Below, piece after piece: positions 1 to 8,906 of a stretch of DNA of 64,000 nt. The notes below the pieces were generated by a model. It did not search any database and had not been told where the DNA came from. It was given only the letters and a program-made list of their open reading frames with translations. The stretch spans positions 1 to 64,000 of the forward strand of contig NZ_PJME01000008.1 of NCBI RefSeq assembly GCF_002954775.1, given 5' to 3'. The position numbers and the translations under genes are program-made. The DNA is from Streptomyces geranii. GTDB taxonomy: Bacteria > Actinomycetota > Actinomycetes > Streptomycetales > Streptomycetaceae. Position 1 is the first letter of the stretch. Each line of letters opens with the position of its first letter.

Positions 1-2
1 GC

Positions 3-404
3 TACGGCTACCCGCCCGCCGCGGCGCCGCCCCCCATGCCCGCCGCACCGCCGCCCGGCGGACGCCCCGGCGCGGCCCCCGCGGGCCCGCCCATGGGACA
101 GCGGCCGACCGCGGCGGCGGGCCGCACGCGCGCGTGGGTCGAGATCAACGGCGCCCGCCACCAGATCACCCGCGCGACCCTGGTGCTCGGCCGCAGTACC
201 GAGGCCGACGTGCGGATCGACGACCCCGGCGTCTCACGCCGGCACTGTGAGATCCGTCCCGGAACGCCCCCGTCCATCCAGGATCTCGGGTCCACCAACG
301 GCATCGTGGTGGACGGAACGCACACCACCCGCGCTACGCTCCGCGACGGCTCGCGGATCGTCGTGGGCAGCACCACCATCATTTACCGGCAAGCCGAAGG
401 GTGA
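3..404 (+). CDS. fhaA: FHA-domain protein, C-terminal part (FhaA-like), cut by window edge
   Basis: The reading frame is open from the first bases of the window, so the N-terminus lies outside. What remains is a Pro/Ala/Gly-rich linker (about the first 35 residues) followed by one forkhead-associated domain: LVLGRSTEADVRIDD, the SRRHCEI core and DLGSTNGIVVDG. These carry the Arg, Ser, His and Asn positions typical of phosphothreonine-binding FHA domains. It is followed 10 bp later by fhaB and then by the pstP-rodA-pbpA-pknB run, the standard actinobacterial order. In mycobacteria FhaA binds a phosphorylated pseudokinase domain of MviN, and a matching pseudokinase gene lies at 47.9-49.6 kb here. 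The family call is firm. The FhaA assignment rests on context, because the DUF3662 N-terminus is not visible. Confidence 0.88.
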   Translation, partial: YGYPPAAAPPPMPAAPPPGGRPGAAPAGPPMGQRPTAAAGRTRAWVEINGARHQITRATLVLGRSTEADVRIDDPGVSRRHCEIRPGTPPSIQDLGSTNGIVVDGTHTTRATLRDGSRIVVGSTTIIYRQAEG

Positions 405-414
405 AGCGGGGGCA

Positions 415-936
415 ATGTCAGAGCTGACCCTCACGGTCATGCGGCTGGGTTTCCTGGCCGTACTGTGGCTGTTCGTGATCGTGGCCGTGCAGGTCATCCG
501 CAGCGACCTGTTCGGTACGCGCGTCACCCAGCGCGGGTCGAGGCGGGAGAGCGGCCGGCAGCAGCAGGCCGCCCGGCAGGCCGCCGCGCCACCACCGCAG
601 CGCCAGCAGCAGCCGTCCGGCGGCGGCAGGCAGCGCCGGGGCGCCCCCAGCAAGCTGGTCGTCTCCGAGGGCACCCTGACGGGCACCACCGTCGCCCTCC
701 AGGGGCAGACCGTCACGCTCGGCCGGGCGCACGACTCGACCATCGTCCTGGACGACGACTACGCGTCCAGCAGGCATGCCAGGATCTACCCGGACCGCGA
801 CGGCCAGTGGATCGTCGAGGACCTCGGATCCACCAACGGCACCTATCTCGACCGGACCCGACTGACGACTCCCACGCCGATTCCGCTCGGCGCCCCGATC
901 CGCATCGGCAAGACCGTCATCGAGTTGCGGAAGTAG
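415..936 (+). CDS. fhaB: FHA-domain membrane protein FhaB
   Basis: A protein of 173 residues. Residues about 8-27 form one hydrophobic membrane segment, followed by a basic, Gln-rich linker and a C-terminal FHA domain. FHA landmarks are VTLGRAHDSTIVLDDDYASSRHARI and the DLGSTNGTYLDR turn (each under 20 residues when split at the Arg and Ser-Arg-His positions). The ATG at 415 follows a GGGGG purine tract and matches the start of the membrane helix. The FHA domain faces the cytoplasm and is expected to read phosphothreonines made by PknB. In mycobacteria the equivalent FhaB/FipA connects PknA/B to division. It sits between fhaA and pstP in the same direction, in a likely single operon. Confidence 0.93.
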   Translation: MSELTLTVMRLGFLAVLWLFVIVAVQVIRSDLFGTRVTQRGSRRESGRQQQAARQAAAPPPQRQQQPSGGGRQRRGAPSKLVVSEGTLTGTTVALQGQTVTLGRAHDSTIVLDDDYASSRHARIYPDRDGQWIVEDLGSTNGTYLDRTRLTTPTPIPLGAPIRIGKTVIELRK

Positions 937-1028
937 TGCTACATCATGATTAGGCGCGAGCGGAGCGAGCACGCGGTGGCGGCCGTCATCCACGGCCCCG
1001 GCGCGCTCCCGACCGGAGGGTGGGCACC

Positions 1029-2594
1029 GTGCGGATGTACCCGGAGCCGACGGGCGAGGTGCGCATGAGTCTGTCACTGCGCTTCGCCGCCGGATCGCAC
1101 AAAGGCATGATCCGCGAGGGCAACGAGGACTCCGGCTACGCCGGTCCCCGCCTCCTCGCCATCGCCGACGGCATGGGCGGCCAGGCGGCCGGCGAGGTCG
1201 CCTCCTCCGAGGTGATCTCCACCATCGTCGCCCTCGACGACGACGTCCCCGGCTCCGACATCCTCACCTCGCTCGGCACCGCAGTGCAGCGGGCCAACGA
1301 CCAGCTCCGCATGATGGTCGAGGAGGACCCCCAGCTCGAAGGCATGGGGACCACCCTCACCGCGCTCCTGTGGACCGGCCAGCGCCTCGGCCTCGTACAC
1401 GTGGGCGACTCGCGCGCCTACCTCCTGCGCGACGGCGTCCTCACCCAGATCACCCAGGACCACACCTGGGTGCAGCGCCTCGTCGACGAGGGCCGCATCA
1501 CCGAGGAAGAGGCCACCACCCACCCGCAGCGCTCCCTGCTGATGCGCGCGCTGGGCAGCGGCGACCACGTCGAACCCGACCTCTCCATCCGCGAGGTCCG
1601 CGCCGGCGACCGCTACCTGATCTGCTCCGACGGCCTCAGCGGCGTCGTGTCCCACCAGACCATGGAGGACACCCTCGCCAGCTACCAGGGCCCCCAGGAG
1701 ACCGTCCAGCAGCTCATCGAGCTGGCCCTGCGCGGCGGCGGCCCCGACAACATCACGGTGATCGTCGCCGACGTCCTCGACCTCGACACCGGCGACACCC
1801 TCGCCGGGCAGCTGTCCGACGTACCCGTCGTGGTCGGCGCGGTCGCCGAGAACCAGCTCAACCTGCACGACGGCGGCGCCATGCAGACGCCCGCCGGACG
1901 CGCCTCCGGGCTCGGCCGCCAGCGGCCCGCGCACGGCGGCGGAGGCGGCGAGTTCGGCCCGCCCGGCTCCGGCGACACCACCGGCTACATCCAGACCGGC
2001 GGCTTCGGCGGCTACACCGACGACGACTTCGTCAAGCCCAGCGCAGGCCGCAAGTGGTTCAAGAGAACCCTCTACATCACCCTCGCCCTCGCCGTCATCG
2101 GCGGCGGCCTCTACGGCGGCTACCGCTGGACCCAGACCCAGTACTACGTCGGCGCCAACGACGAGCACGTCGCGCTGTACCGGGGCATCAGCCAGGACCT
2201 CGCCTGGGTCTCGCTCTCGAAGGTCGAGAAGGACCACCCCGAGATCGAACTCAAGTACCTGCCGTCGTACCAGCAGAAGCAGGTCGAGGCGACGATCACC
2301 GAGGGCGGCCTCAAGGACGCCCAGTCGAAGATCTCCGAACTGGCCACCCAGGCCTCCGCGTGCAAGAAGCAGGAAGCCCGGCGCGCGGCCGACAACGCGA
2401 ACAACGCCGAGACCGGCGAAGGCGAGGCCGGAGGCACCACGGGAACCACCCGTACCGCCGCCGCGTCCAAGGCGACGCCGAGCCCGACGCCGTCCGGATC
2501 GGCGTCCCCGTCCACAACCGCACCCACTCCCACACCCGGCCCCAGCCTCTCCGACGAAGAGCAGAAGCTGGTCTCGCAGTGCGGTAAGCAGTAG
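1029..2594 (+). CDS. pstP: PP2C-family serine/threonine phosphatase PstP
   Basis: A metal-dependent protein phosphatase expected to dephosphorylate PknB and its substrates at the membrane. The PP2C core spans about residues 12-250, with the metal-binding motifs GNEDSGY, ADGMGGQAAGE, GDSRAYLL, CSDGLSG and GGPDNITVIV. A Gly-rich linker follows, then one membrane helix (about residues 345-367) and an extracytoplasmic tail of about 150 residues that is coiled and Ser/Thr/Pro rich. GTG 1029 is preferred because GGAGGG ends 8 bases upstream. ATG 1035 and ATG 1065 are in-frame alternatives. The gene lies between fhaB and rodA, and the phosphatase-kinase pairing with pknB in one cluster is the conserved actinobacterial arrangement. 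Confidence 0.93.
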   Translation: MRMYPEPTGEVRMSLSLRFAAGSHKGMIREGNEDSGYAGPRLLAIADGMGGQAAGEVASSEVISTIVALDDDVPGSDILTSLGTAVQRANDQLRMMVEEDPQLEGMGTTLTALLWTGQRLGLVHVGDSRAYLLRDGVLTQITQDHTWVQRLVDEGRITEEEATTHPQRSLLMRALGSGDHVEPDLSIREVRAGDRYLICSDGLSGVVSHQTMEDTLASYQGPQETVQQLIELALRGGGPDNITVIVADVLDLDTGDTLAGQLSDVPVVVGAVAENQLNLHDGGAMQTPAGRASGLGRQRPAHGGGGGEFGPPGSGDTTGYIQTGGFGGYTDDDFVKPSAGRKWFKRTLYITLALAVIGGGLYGGYRWTQTQYYVGANDEHVALYRGISQDLAWVSLSKVEKDHPEIELKYLPSYQQKQVEATITEGGLKDAQSKISELATQASACKKQEARRAADNANNAETGEGEAGGTTGTTRTAAASKATPSPTPSGSASPSTTAPTPTPGPSLSDEEQKLVSQCGKQ

Positions 2595-2621
2595 GCAAGC
2601 CGTGAGGGGCCACTTCATACG

Positions 2622-4061
2622 ATGAGCAGTACAACCAACAGTCCGACACACCACACGTCCACGATCGGCGCGATCGGCACACCCAGCCGACGCAACACCG
2701 AACTGGCACTACTGGTGTTCGCCGTGATCATCCCGGTGTTCGCCTACGTCAACGTGGGCCTCGCCATCAACGACAAGGTCCCGGCCGGGCTCCTCGCCTA
2801 CGGCCTCGGCCTCGGCCTGATCGCCGGCGTCGGCCACCTCGTCGTACGCAAGTTCGCCCCGTACGCGGACCCCCTGCTGCTGCCCCTGGCCACGCTGCTC
2901 AACGGCGTCGGCCTGGTCGTCATCTGGCGGCTCGACCAGTCCAAGCGGCTCCAGCGCCTCCCCATCTACGTCGAGGCCGCTCCCCGCCAACTGCTGTACT
3001 CCGCACTGGGCGTGGCCCTCTTCGTCGCCGTACTGGTCTTCCTCAAGGACCACCGCATCCTGCAGCGCTACACCTACATCTCCATGGCCGGCGCGCTGAT
3101 CCTGCTGGTCCTCCCGCTCGTCCCCGGCCTGGGTGTCGACATCTTCGGCGCCAAGATCTGGATCAAGATCCCCGGCCTCGGCACCGTCCAGCCCGGTGAG
3201 TTCGCCAAGATCGCCCTCGCCATCTTCTTCGCCGGCTACCTCATGGTGAAGCGCGACGCCCTCGCCCTCGCCAGCCGCCGCTTCATGGGCCTCTACCTGC
3301 CCCGCGGACGCGACCTCGGCCCGATCATCGTCGTCTGGATCATCTCGATCCTGATCCTCGTCTTCGAGACCGACCTCGGTACGTCGCTGCTGTTCTTCGG
3401 AATGTTCATCATCATGCTGTACGTCGCCACCGAGCGGACCAGCTGGATCGTCTTCGGTCTGCTGATGTCCGCGGCCGGCGCGGTCGGCGTCGCCAGCTTC
3501 GAGACGCACGTCCAGCAGCGCGTCGAGGCCTGGCTCGACCCGATGAACGAATACCTGCTCAGCCAGAAGGGCATCGCCGGCCACACCGAGCAGTCCATGC
3601 AGGCCCTGTGGGCCTTCGGCTCCGGCGGCACCCTCGGCACCGGCCTCGGCCAGGGCAACTCCGACCTCATCGGCTTCGCCGCCAACTCCGACTTCATCCT
3701 CGCCACCTTCGGCGAGGAACTCGGCCTGGCCGGCGTCATGGCGATCCTGCTCATCTACGGCCTGGTCGTCGAACGCGGCGTCCGCACCGCCCTCGCCGCC
3801 CGCGACCCCTTCGGCAAGCTCCTCGCCATCGGCCTCTCCGGCGCCTTCGCCCTCCAGGTCTTCGTCGTCGCCGGCGGCGTCATGGGCCTCATCCCGCTCA
3901 CCGGCATGACGATGCCCTTCCTGGCGTACGGCGGCTCCTCCGTCATCGCCAACTGGGCCCTCATCGGCATCCTCCTCAGAATCAGCGACACCGCCCGCCG
4001 ACCCGCCCCGGCCCCCGCGCCCAACCCCGACGCCGAGATGACCCAGGTGGTCCGACCGTGA
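2622..4061 (+). CDS. rodA: SEDS-family peptidoglycan glycosyltransferase RodA/FtsW-like
   Basis: A polytopic protein of 479 residues with roughly ten or more hydrophobic segments and the SEDS family pattern. This includes the FETDLGTSLLFF region and the C-terminal PLTGMTMPFLAYGGSS motif. SEDS proteins polymerise glycan strands from lipid II and work with a cognate class B PBP. That partner is the next gene: the stop codon here overlaps the GTG start of pbpA (GTGA), implying translational coupling. Position in the pstP-pknB cluster identifies it as the RodA-like member; the division FtsW would normally be in the dcw cluster elsewhere. The N-terminal 25 residues are polar and cytoplasmic. Confidence 0.93.
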   Translation: MSSTTNSPTHHTSTIGAIGTPSRRNTELALLVFAVIIPVFAYVNVGLAINDKVPAGLLAYGLGLGLIAGVGHLVVRKFAPYADPLLLPLATLLNGVGLVVIWRLDQSKRLQRLPIYVEAAPRQLLYSALGVALFVAVLVFLKDHRILQRYTYISMAGALILLVLPLVPGLGVDIFGAKIWIKIPGLGTVQPGEFAKIALAIFFAGYLMVKRDALALASRRFMGLYLPRGRDLGPIIVVWIISILILVFETDLGTSLLFFGMFIIMLYVATERTSWIVFGLLMSAAGAVGVASFETHVQQRVEAWLDPMNEYLLSQKGIAGHTEQSMQALWAFGSGGTLGTGLGQGNSDLIGFAANSDFILATFGEELGLAGVMAILLIYGLVVERGVRTALAARDPFGKLLAIGLSGAFALQVFVVAGGVMGLIPLTGMTMPFLAYGGSSVIANWALIGILLRISDTARRPAPAPAPNPDAEMTQVVRP

Positions 4062-5530
4062 ACAAGCCCCTGCGCCGGATCGCGCTCTTCTGCGGACTCC
4101 TCGTCCTCGCCCTGCTCGTCCGCGACAACTGGCTCCAGTACGTCCGCGCCGACGAACTCAAGGACGACAAGTACAACCGCCGCGTCGCCATCGAGCGCTA
4201 CGCCACCCCCCGCGGCAACATCATCGTCGACGGCGAGGCCATCACCGGCTCCACCACGTCCGACAGCAGCGACTTCGAGTACAAGCGCACCTACAAGGAC
4301 GGCCCCATGTGGGCCCCCGTCACCGGGTACGCCTCGCAGGCGTTCGGCGCCACACAGCTGGAGTCCATCGACGACGGCATCCTCACCGGCAACGACGACC
4401 GGCTCTTCTTCCGCAACACCCTCGACATGATCACGGGCAAGAAGAAGCAGGGCGGCAACGTCGTCACCACCCTCAACGCCGCCGCCCAGAAGGCCGCGTA
4501 CGACGGCCTCAAGGAGCGCGGCAAGGGCGCCGTGGCCGCCATCGACCCCTCCACCGGTGCGATCCTGGCGCTGGCCTCCTTCCCCTCGTACGACCCCTCG
4601 GTGTTCGCGGGCAACTCGACCAAGGACTCGGAAGCCTGGCAGAAGCTGCAGAAGGCCCAGGACCCGAACGACCCGATGCTCAACCGGGCCCTGCGCGACA
4701 TCTACCCGCCCGGCTCGACCTTCAAGGTCGTCACGGCGGCGGCGGCCCTGGAGAACGGCCTCTACACGGACGCCGACGAGAAGACCGACTCCCCGCTCCC
4801 CTACACGCTGCCGACGACCACGACCGAGCTGAAGAACGAGGGGACCATCCCCTGCAAGAACGCGACCATGCGCGTCGCCCTGCAGTGGTCCTGCAACACC
4901 GTCTTCGGCAAGATCGGCGCCGACCTCGGCAAGGACAAGATGCTCGCCGAGGCCAAGAAGTTCGGCTTCAACTCCGAGCAGTTCGTCCCGGTCCGCTCCG
5001 CCGCCTCCAACTTCCCCGAGAAGATGGACGAGCCGCAGACCGCCCTCAGCTCCATCGGCCAGTTCGAGACGGCGACGACCCCGCTGCAGATGGCCATGGT
5101 CGCCGCCGCGATCGCCAACGACGGCAAGCTGATGAAGCCGTACATGGTCGACAAGCTCCAGGCCCCCAACCTCGACGTGCTCGAACAGACCGAGCCCGAG
5201 GAGATGAGCCAGCCGCTGTCCTCCAAGAACGCCCAGATCCTCCAGTCGATGATGGAGACGGTCGTCAAGGAAGGCACCGGCAAGAAGGGCCAGATCAGCG
5301 GCGTCACCGTCGGCGGCAAGACCGGCACCGCCCAGCACGGCGTCGACAACAGCGAGAAGCCGTACGCCTGGTTCATCTCGTACGCCAAGCTCGCCGACGG
5401 CAGCTCACCGGTGGCCGTCGCGGTCGTCGTCGAGGACGAGGGCGCCATCCGCGACAACATCTCCGGCGGCGGTCTGGCCGCCCCCATCGCCAAGAGCGTG
5501 ATGGAGGCGGTCATCAAGAGCAAGCAGTGA
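4058..5530 (+). CDS. pbpA: Class B penicillin-binding protein (PBP2/PbpA)
   Basis: A DD-transpeptidase of 490 residues. A single N-terminal membrane anchor (about residues 7-24) precedes a short dimerisation region and the transpeptidase domain. The active-site set is complete: STFK with the nucleophilic Ser in the PPGSTFKVV context, SCN in WSCNTVFG, and KTG in GGKTGTAQ. The GTG start overlaps the rodA stop (GTGA), so the two form a coupled SEDS/bPBP pair. It is smaller than FtsI and fits PbpA-type proteins that are substrates of PknB in actinobacteria. No frame disruption or missing catalytic residue was seen. Confidence 0.93.
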   Translation: MNKPLRRIALFCGLLVLALLVRDNWLQYVRADELKDDKYNRRVAIERYATPRGNIIVDGEAITGSTTSDSSDFEYKRTYKDGPMWAPVTGYASQAFGATQLESIDDGILTGNDDRLFFRNTLDMITGKKKQGGNVVTTLNAAAQKAAYDGLKERGKGAVAAIDPSTGAILALASFPSYDPSVFAGNSTKDSEAWQKLQKAQDPNDPMLNRALRDIYPPGSTFKVVTAAAALENGLYTDADEKTDSPLPYTLPTTTTELKNEGTIPCKNATMRVALQWSCNTVFGKIGADLGKDKMLAEAKKFGFNSEQFVPVRSAASNFPEKMDEPQTALSSIGQFETATTPLQMAMVAAAIANDGKLMKPYMVDKLQAPNLDVLEQTEPEEMSQPLSSKNAQILQSMMETVVKEGTGKKGQISGVTVGGKTGTAQHGVDNSEKPYAWFISYAKLADGSSPVAVAVVVEDEGAIRDNISGGGLAAPIAKSVMEAVIKSKQ

Positions 5531-5701
5531 GCCCCGTCACGTCCCCTTCACATCGGTGCACGTTGCGATACCGGTCCGGTATCGGCTGACGGGCTTGGCC
5601 AGGTCACACAAATGAACCCGGGTACCGTATGCCCGGACGGCACACCGCCGGACCACACAGCAGGTGCGGTCGGGACCGACGGAGAGGGCTGGTAGGAAGC
5701 T

Positions 5702-7708
5702 ATGGAAGAGCCGCGTCGCCTCGGCGGCCGGTACGAGCTGGGCCAGGTGCTCGGTCGTGGTGGCATGGCGGAGGTCTACCTCGCACATGACACCCGCCTC
5801 GGCCGCACCGTGGCAGTGAAGACGTTGCGCGCCGACCTCGCGCGCGACCCTTCCTTCCAGGCCCGGTTCCGCCGGGAGGCCCAGTCGGCCGCCTCGCTCA
5901 ACCATCCCGCGATCGTCGCCGTGTACGACACCGGCGAGGACTACATCGACGGGACGTCCATCCCGTACATCGTCATGGAGTACGTGGACGGCTCGACCCT
6001 GCGCGAACTCCTCCACTCGGGCCGCAAGCTGCTGCCCGAGCGGACCCTGGAGATGACCATCGGGATCCTCCAGGCCCTGGAGTACTCCCACAGAAGCGGC
6101 ATCGTCCACCGCGACATCAAGCCCGCGAACGTGATGCTCACGCGCAACGGCCAGGTCAAGGTCATGGACTTCGGCATCGCCCGCGCGATGGGCGACTCCG
6201 GCATGACGATGACGCAGACCTCCGCGGTCATAGGAACGGCCCAGTACCTCTCGCCGGAACAGGCGAAGGGCGAACAGGTCGACGCCCGGTCGGACCTCTA
6301 CTCGACCGGCTGCCTCCTCTACGAACTCCTGACGGTACGTCCGCCCTTCATCGGGGACTCCCCGGTCGCGGTGGCCTACCAGCACGTACGGGAGGAACCG
6401 CAGCCCCCGTCGGTGTTCGACCCCGAGATCACGCCCGAGATGGACGCCATCGTCCTCAAGGCCCTGGTCAAGGACCCGGACTACCGCTACCAGTCCGCCG
6501 ACGAGATGCGCGCCGACATCGAGGCCTGCCTCGACGGCCAGCCGGTCGCCGCCGCGCACGCCATGAGCTCGGTCGGCTACGGCGGCTACGGCTACCCCGA
6601 CGACCAGGCCACGACCGCCCTGCGCTCCGACGCCGGCGCGACCACCATGCTCCCCCCGATGAACCCGGACGACGGCGGCTACGGCTACGACGACCGGGGC
6701 CCCCGACGCCGCCAGCAGCAGAAGAAGTCGAACACCTCGACGATCCTGCTGGTCGTGGCCGGGCTGCTGGTGCTGGTGGGCGCGATCCTGATCGGCAGGT
6801 GGGTCTTCGACGGGCAGAACGCCGGCGACTCCACCATCAAGAACCCCAACTTCGTCAGCCAGACCAAGGAAGACGCGGAAAAGGCGGCGGTGAACGTCGA
6901 CCTCAAACTGGCGTTCACGGAGAAGGCCTGCGAGGACGAGCCCAAGGGCAACATCTGCGACCAGACTCCGGATGCCGGTGTCGACGTGAAGAAGGGCGAC
7001 ACCATCACGCTGGTGGTGTCCACCGGCGCGCCGAAGGTGGCGGTCCCGAGCGTGATCGGCCTCAGCCTCGACGAGGCACGGACGAAGCTGGAAGGCGACG
7101 ACTACGGCTTCACCGTCAAGACGGAGTCGCGGGAGTCCTCGGAGGAACCTGACAGCGTCCTGGACCAGGACCCGGCTTCCGGCAAGGAGGTGGAGAAGGG
7201 ATCGACGATCACCCTCACCATCGCCAAGGAAGAGGAGAAGTCGACCGTCCCGGACGTCACCGGCCAGGACTGTGACACCGCCAAGCAGCAGATGCAGGAC
7301 AACGACCTCGTCGGCGAGTGCACGGAGGTCGAGACCCAGGACGGCAACCAGGTCGGCAAGGTCATCGCGACCTCGCCCCAGGCCAACACCCAGGCCGACC
7401 CCGGCTCCACGGTCACCATCCAGATCGGCAAGCAGGCCGAGCAGCAGAAGACCCAGGTCCCGAACGTCATCGGCCAGACCGTGGGCCAGGCAAAGCAGAC
7501 CCTCCAGGCAGCCGGCTTCACGAACATCCAGTTCACCAACGGCAGCGACCAGAGCGACAACGCGTTCGTCACCGGCCAGAACCCGGGCCAGGGCAACGAG
7601 GTCGACGATCCGGGCAACACCCAGATCACCCTCCAGAGCGTCGGCTTCGGCAACGGAAACGGCAACAACGACGGAGACAACGGCGACAACGACGGCCTCT
7701 TCGGCTGA
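5702..7708 (+). CDS. pknB: PASTA-domain serine/threonine protein kinase PknB
   Basis: A transmembrane Hanks-type kinase of 668 residues. The kinase domain (about 8-275) has the glycine loop LGRGGMAEVY, the VAVK lysine, catalytic HRDIKPANV (near residue 138), DFGIA and the activation-loop Thr residues TMTQTSAV. A Gly/Tyr-rich linker and one membrane helix (about 344-368) lead to four extracellular PASTA repeats, which in this family sense muropeptide or lipid II. The tail is Asn/Asp/Gly rich. It is the last gene of the run from fhaA, after a 171-bp gap from pbpA, and is followed by a strong terminator at 7723. The ATG at 5702 follows GAGAGGGCTGGTAGGAAG-type purine sequence. Confidence 0.96.
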   Translation: MEEPRRLGGRYELGQVLGRGGMAEVYLAHDTRLGRTVAVKTLRADLARDPSFQARFRREAQSAASLNHPAIVAVYDTGEDYIDGTSIPYIVMEYVDGSTLRELLHSGRKLLPERTLEMTIGILQALEYSHRSGIVHRDIKPANVMLTRNGQVKVMDFGIARAMGDSGMTMTQTSAVIGTAQYLSPEQAKGEQVDARSDLYSTGCLLYELLTVRPPFIGDSPVAVAYQHVREEPQPPSVFDPEITPEMDAIVLKALVKDPDYRYQSADEMRADIEACLDGQPVAAAHAMSSVGYGGYGYPDDQATTALRSDAGATTMLPPMNPDDGGYGYDDRGPRRRQQQKKSNTSTILLVVAGLLVLVGAILIGRWVFDGQNAGDSTIKNPNFVSQTKEDAEKAAVNVDLKLAFTEKACEDEPKGNICDQTPDAGVDVKKGDTITLVVSTGAPKVAVPSVIGLSLDEARTKLEGDDYGFTVKTESRESSEEPDSVLDQDPASGKEVEKGSTITLTIAKEEEKSTVPDVTGQDCDTAKQQMQDNDLVGECTEVETQDGNQVGKVIATSPQANTQADPGSTVTIQIGKQAEQQKTQVPNVIGQTVGQAKQTLQAAGFTNIQFTNGSDQSDNAFVTGQNPGQGNEVDDPGNTQITLQSVGFGNGNGNNDGDNGDNDGLFG

Positions 7709-7722
7709 CCCGCTCGTCATCT

Positions 7723-7764
7723 GAGTGAGCCCCGGCACCTGACATCAGGCGCCGGGGCTCACTC
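7723..7764 (+). terminator. Rho-independent terminator after pknB
   Basis: Two 20-base arms, beginning GAGTGAGCCCCGGC and closing GCCGGGGCTCACTC, pair with one mismatch around a very short loop. The stem lies 14 bases after the pknB stop and ends the cell-wall operon ahead of the accessory gene at 7854. Confidence 0.85.
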
Positions 7765-7773
7765 ATACCCCTG

Positions 7774-7833
7774 TACGAAATCCGACCAGAACTTCGTATG
7801 CCTGGACTCGTTGGACAGTACGGAAAATCCGAC
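7774..7833 (+). promoter_or_regulatory. Repeated motif and inverted repeat upstream of the Mrr-like gene
   Basis: TACGAA (7774-7779) and TTCGTA (7793-7798) form an inverted repeat. The stretch TACGAAATCCGAC at 7774 recurs as TACGGAAAATCCGAC at 7819. These lie between the pknB terminator and the GTG at 7854, so they are candidate operator elements for the downstream gene, whose N-terminus may bind DNA. This is pattern only. Confidence 0.35.
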
Positions 7834-7853
7834 GATTCGAGGAGCAACGGAAC

Positions 7854-8906
7854 GTGATCAACGAAACGGCACTGCTGGAGTCCAAGACCCTGCGCGACAG
7901 CGTGCTGGAACGCACAGACGTACTCGACAAGGTCAAGACTCTGTCACTGCTGCCGGACGGCATGCATGTGACAACGGCGATGGTCGCGGCGTACTTCGAG
8001 GTCGCGGAGCGCGCCGTCAACCGGATGGCACAACGCCACCGGGACGAGCTCACGACGAACGGCCTGCGGATCCTGCGCGGCGAAGAACTCGCGCGGTTTA
8101 AGGGAGACACCCTGTCTCTCTATCCCGAGCGCCATCCACAACCCCGCTCCAGCCTGGCCCTTTGGTCCCGCCGAGCGATTCTCAACGCGGCCATGCTCCT
8201 CCGCGACAGCGAAGTGGCCCGCAAGGTCCGCACCTACCTCCTGGACATGGAGTACCTGGCACGCACCACCCAGCCTGTGGACAACCCTGTCCCCCAGGAC
8301 ACCCCCTCCCTCGACGACCGCATCGACCAACGCATCACCCACGTCCTCGGCAAGACCGTCGTCCCCATGTTCAACGCCCTGATCGAAACCTCGGGCGAAC
8401 ACCGCAGGGAACTCATCGCCCTGCGGACCGGAGTCCAGCGCATCGAGCGACGGCTCCACCAGCACCACACCCGCCTGCAGCGGCTCGAAGGAACAAGGGA
8501 CGACCGGCCCGCCATCGGAGTCATGGCCACCATGGACGCCATGAACGGCCGCACGTTCGAGCACCACATCGCCAAACTGCTCCGCCGCGACGGCTGCACC
8601 AACGTCGTCGTACAGGGCGGTCACGGAGACCGTGGCGTGGACATCATCGCGTTCACGGCCGACGGGCGAAGCCTCGTCGTCCAGTGCAAGAGGTTCGCGC
8701 CCTACCTCAGCATCACCAGCCCCGACGTCCAGAAGTTCATCGGCTCGGCGAAGGTCCTCCACAGTGCCGATGTCGCCCTCTACGTGGCGACCTGCCCCTT
8801 CACCCCGGAAGCCCTGAACATCGCCGCCGAGGCCGGAATCACCGTCGTACACCGCGGAGTGCTGGAGGAGTGGAGCGCCGGGGAACCCCTGAAGGTGCTG
8901 GAGTAG
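7854..8906 (+). CDS. Mrr-type restriction endonuclease domain protein with novel N-terminal module
   Basis: A protein of 350 residues. The C-terminal third (about 230-345) looks like an Mrr/PD-(D/E)XK nuclease: GRTFEHHIAKLLRRDG helix, GGHGDRGVDIIA with the catalytic Asp, and VVQCKRF supplying the Q-x-K pair, then the ITVVHRG strand. The N-terminal part (about 1-135) contains a segment resembling a sequence-specific DNA-binding module (VTTAMVAAYFEVAERAVNRM) and a conserved-looking helical stretch LWSRRAILNAAMLLRDSEVA. I do not recognise that family. A coiled linker (about 165-215) joins them. The GTG start follows GAGGAGC. It sits between pknB and the sortases, where I recall no such gene in S. 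coelicolor, so it is probably an accessory, defence-type insertion. Function beyond nuclease fold is unknown. Confidence 0.75.
   Translation: MINETALLESKTLRDSVLERTDVLDKVKTLSLLPDGMHVTTAMVAAYFEVAERAVNRMAQRHRDELTTNGLRILRGEELARFKGDTLSLYPERHPQPRSSLALWSRRAILNAAMLLRDSEVARKVRTYLLDMEYLARTTQPVDNPVPQDTPSLDDRIDQRITHVLGKTVVPMFNALIETSGEHRRELIALRTGVQRIERRLHQHHTRLQRLEGTRDDRPAIGVMATMDAMNGRTFEHHIAKLLRRDGCTNVVVQGGHGDRGVDIIAFTADGRSLVVQCKRFAPYLSITSPDVQKFIGSAKVLHSADVALYVATCPFTPEALNIAAEAGITVVHRGVLEEWSAGEPLKVLE

Noticed and set aside
1074-2654. Long minus-strand open frame opposite pstP
   Set aside because: Gly/Ala/Val/Asp-rich composition of an antisense shadow. The + strand has a complete PP2C domain.
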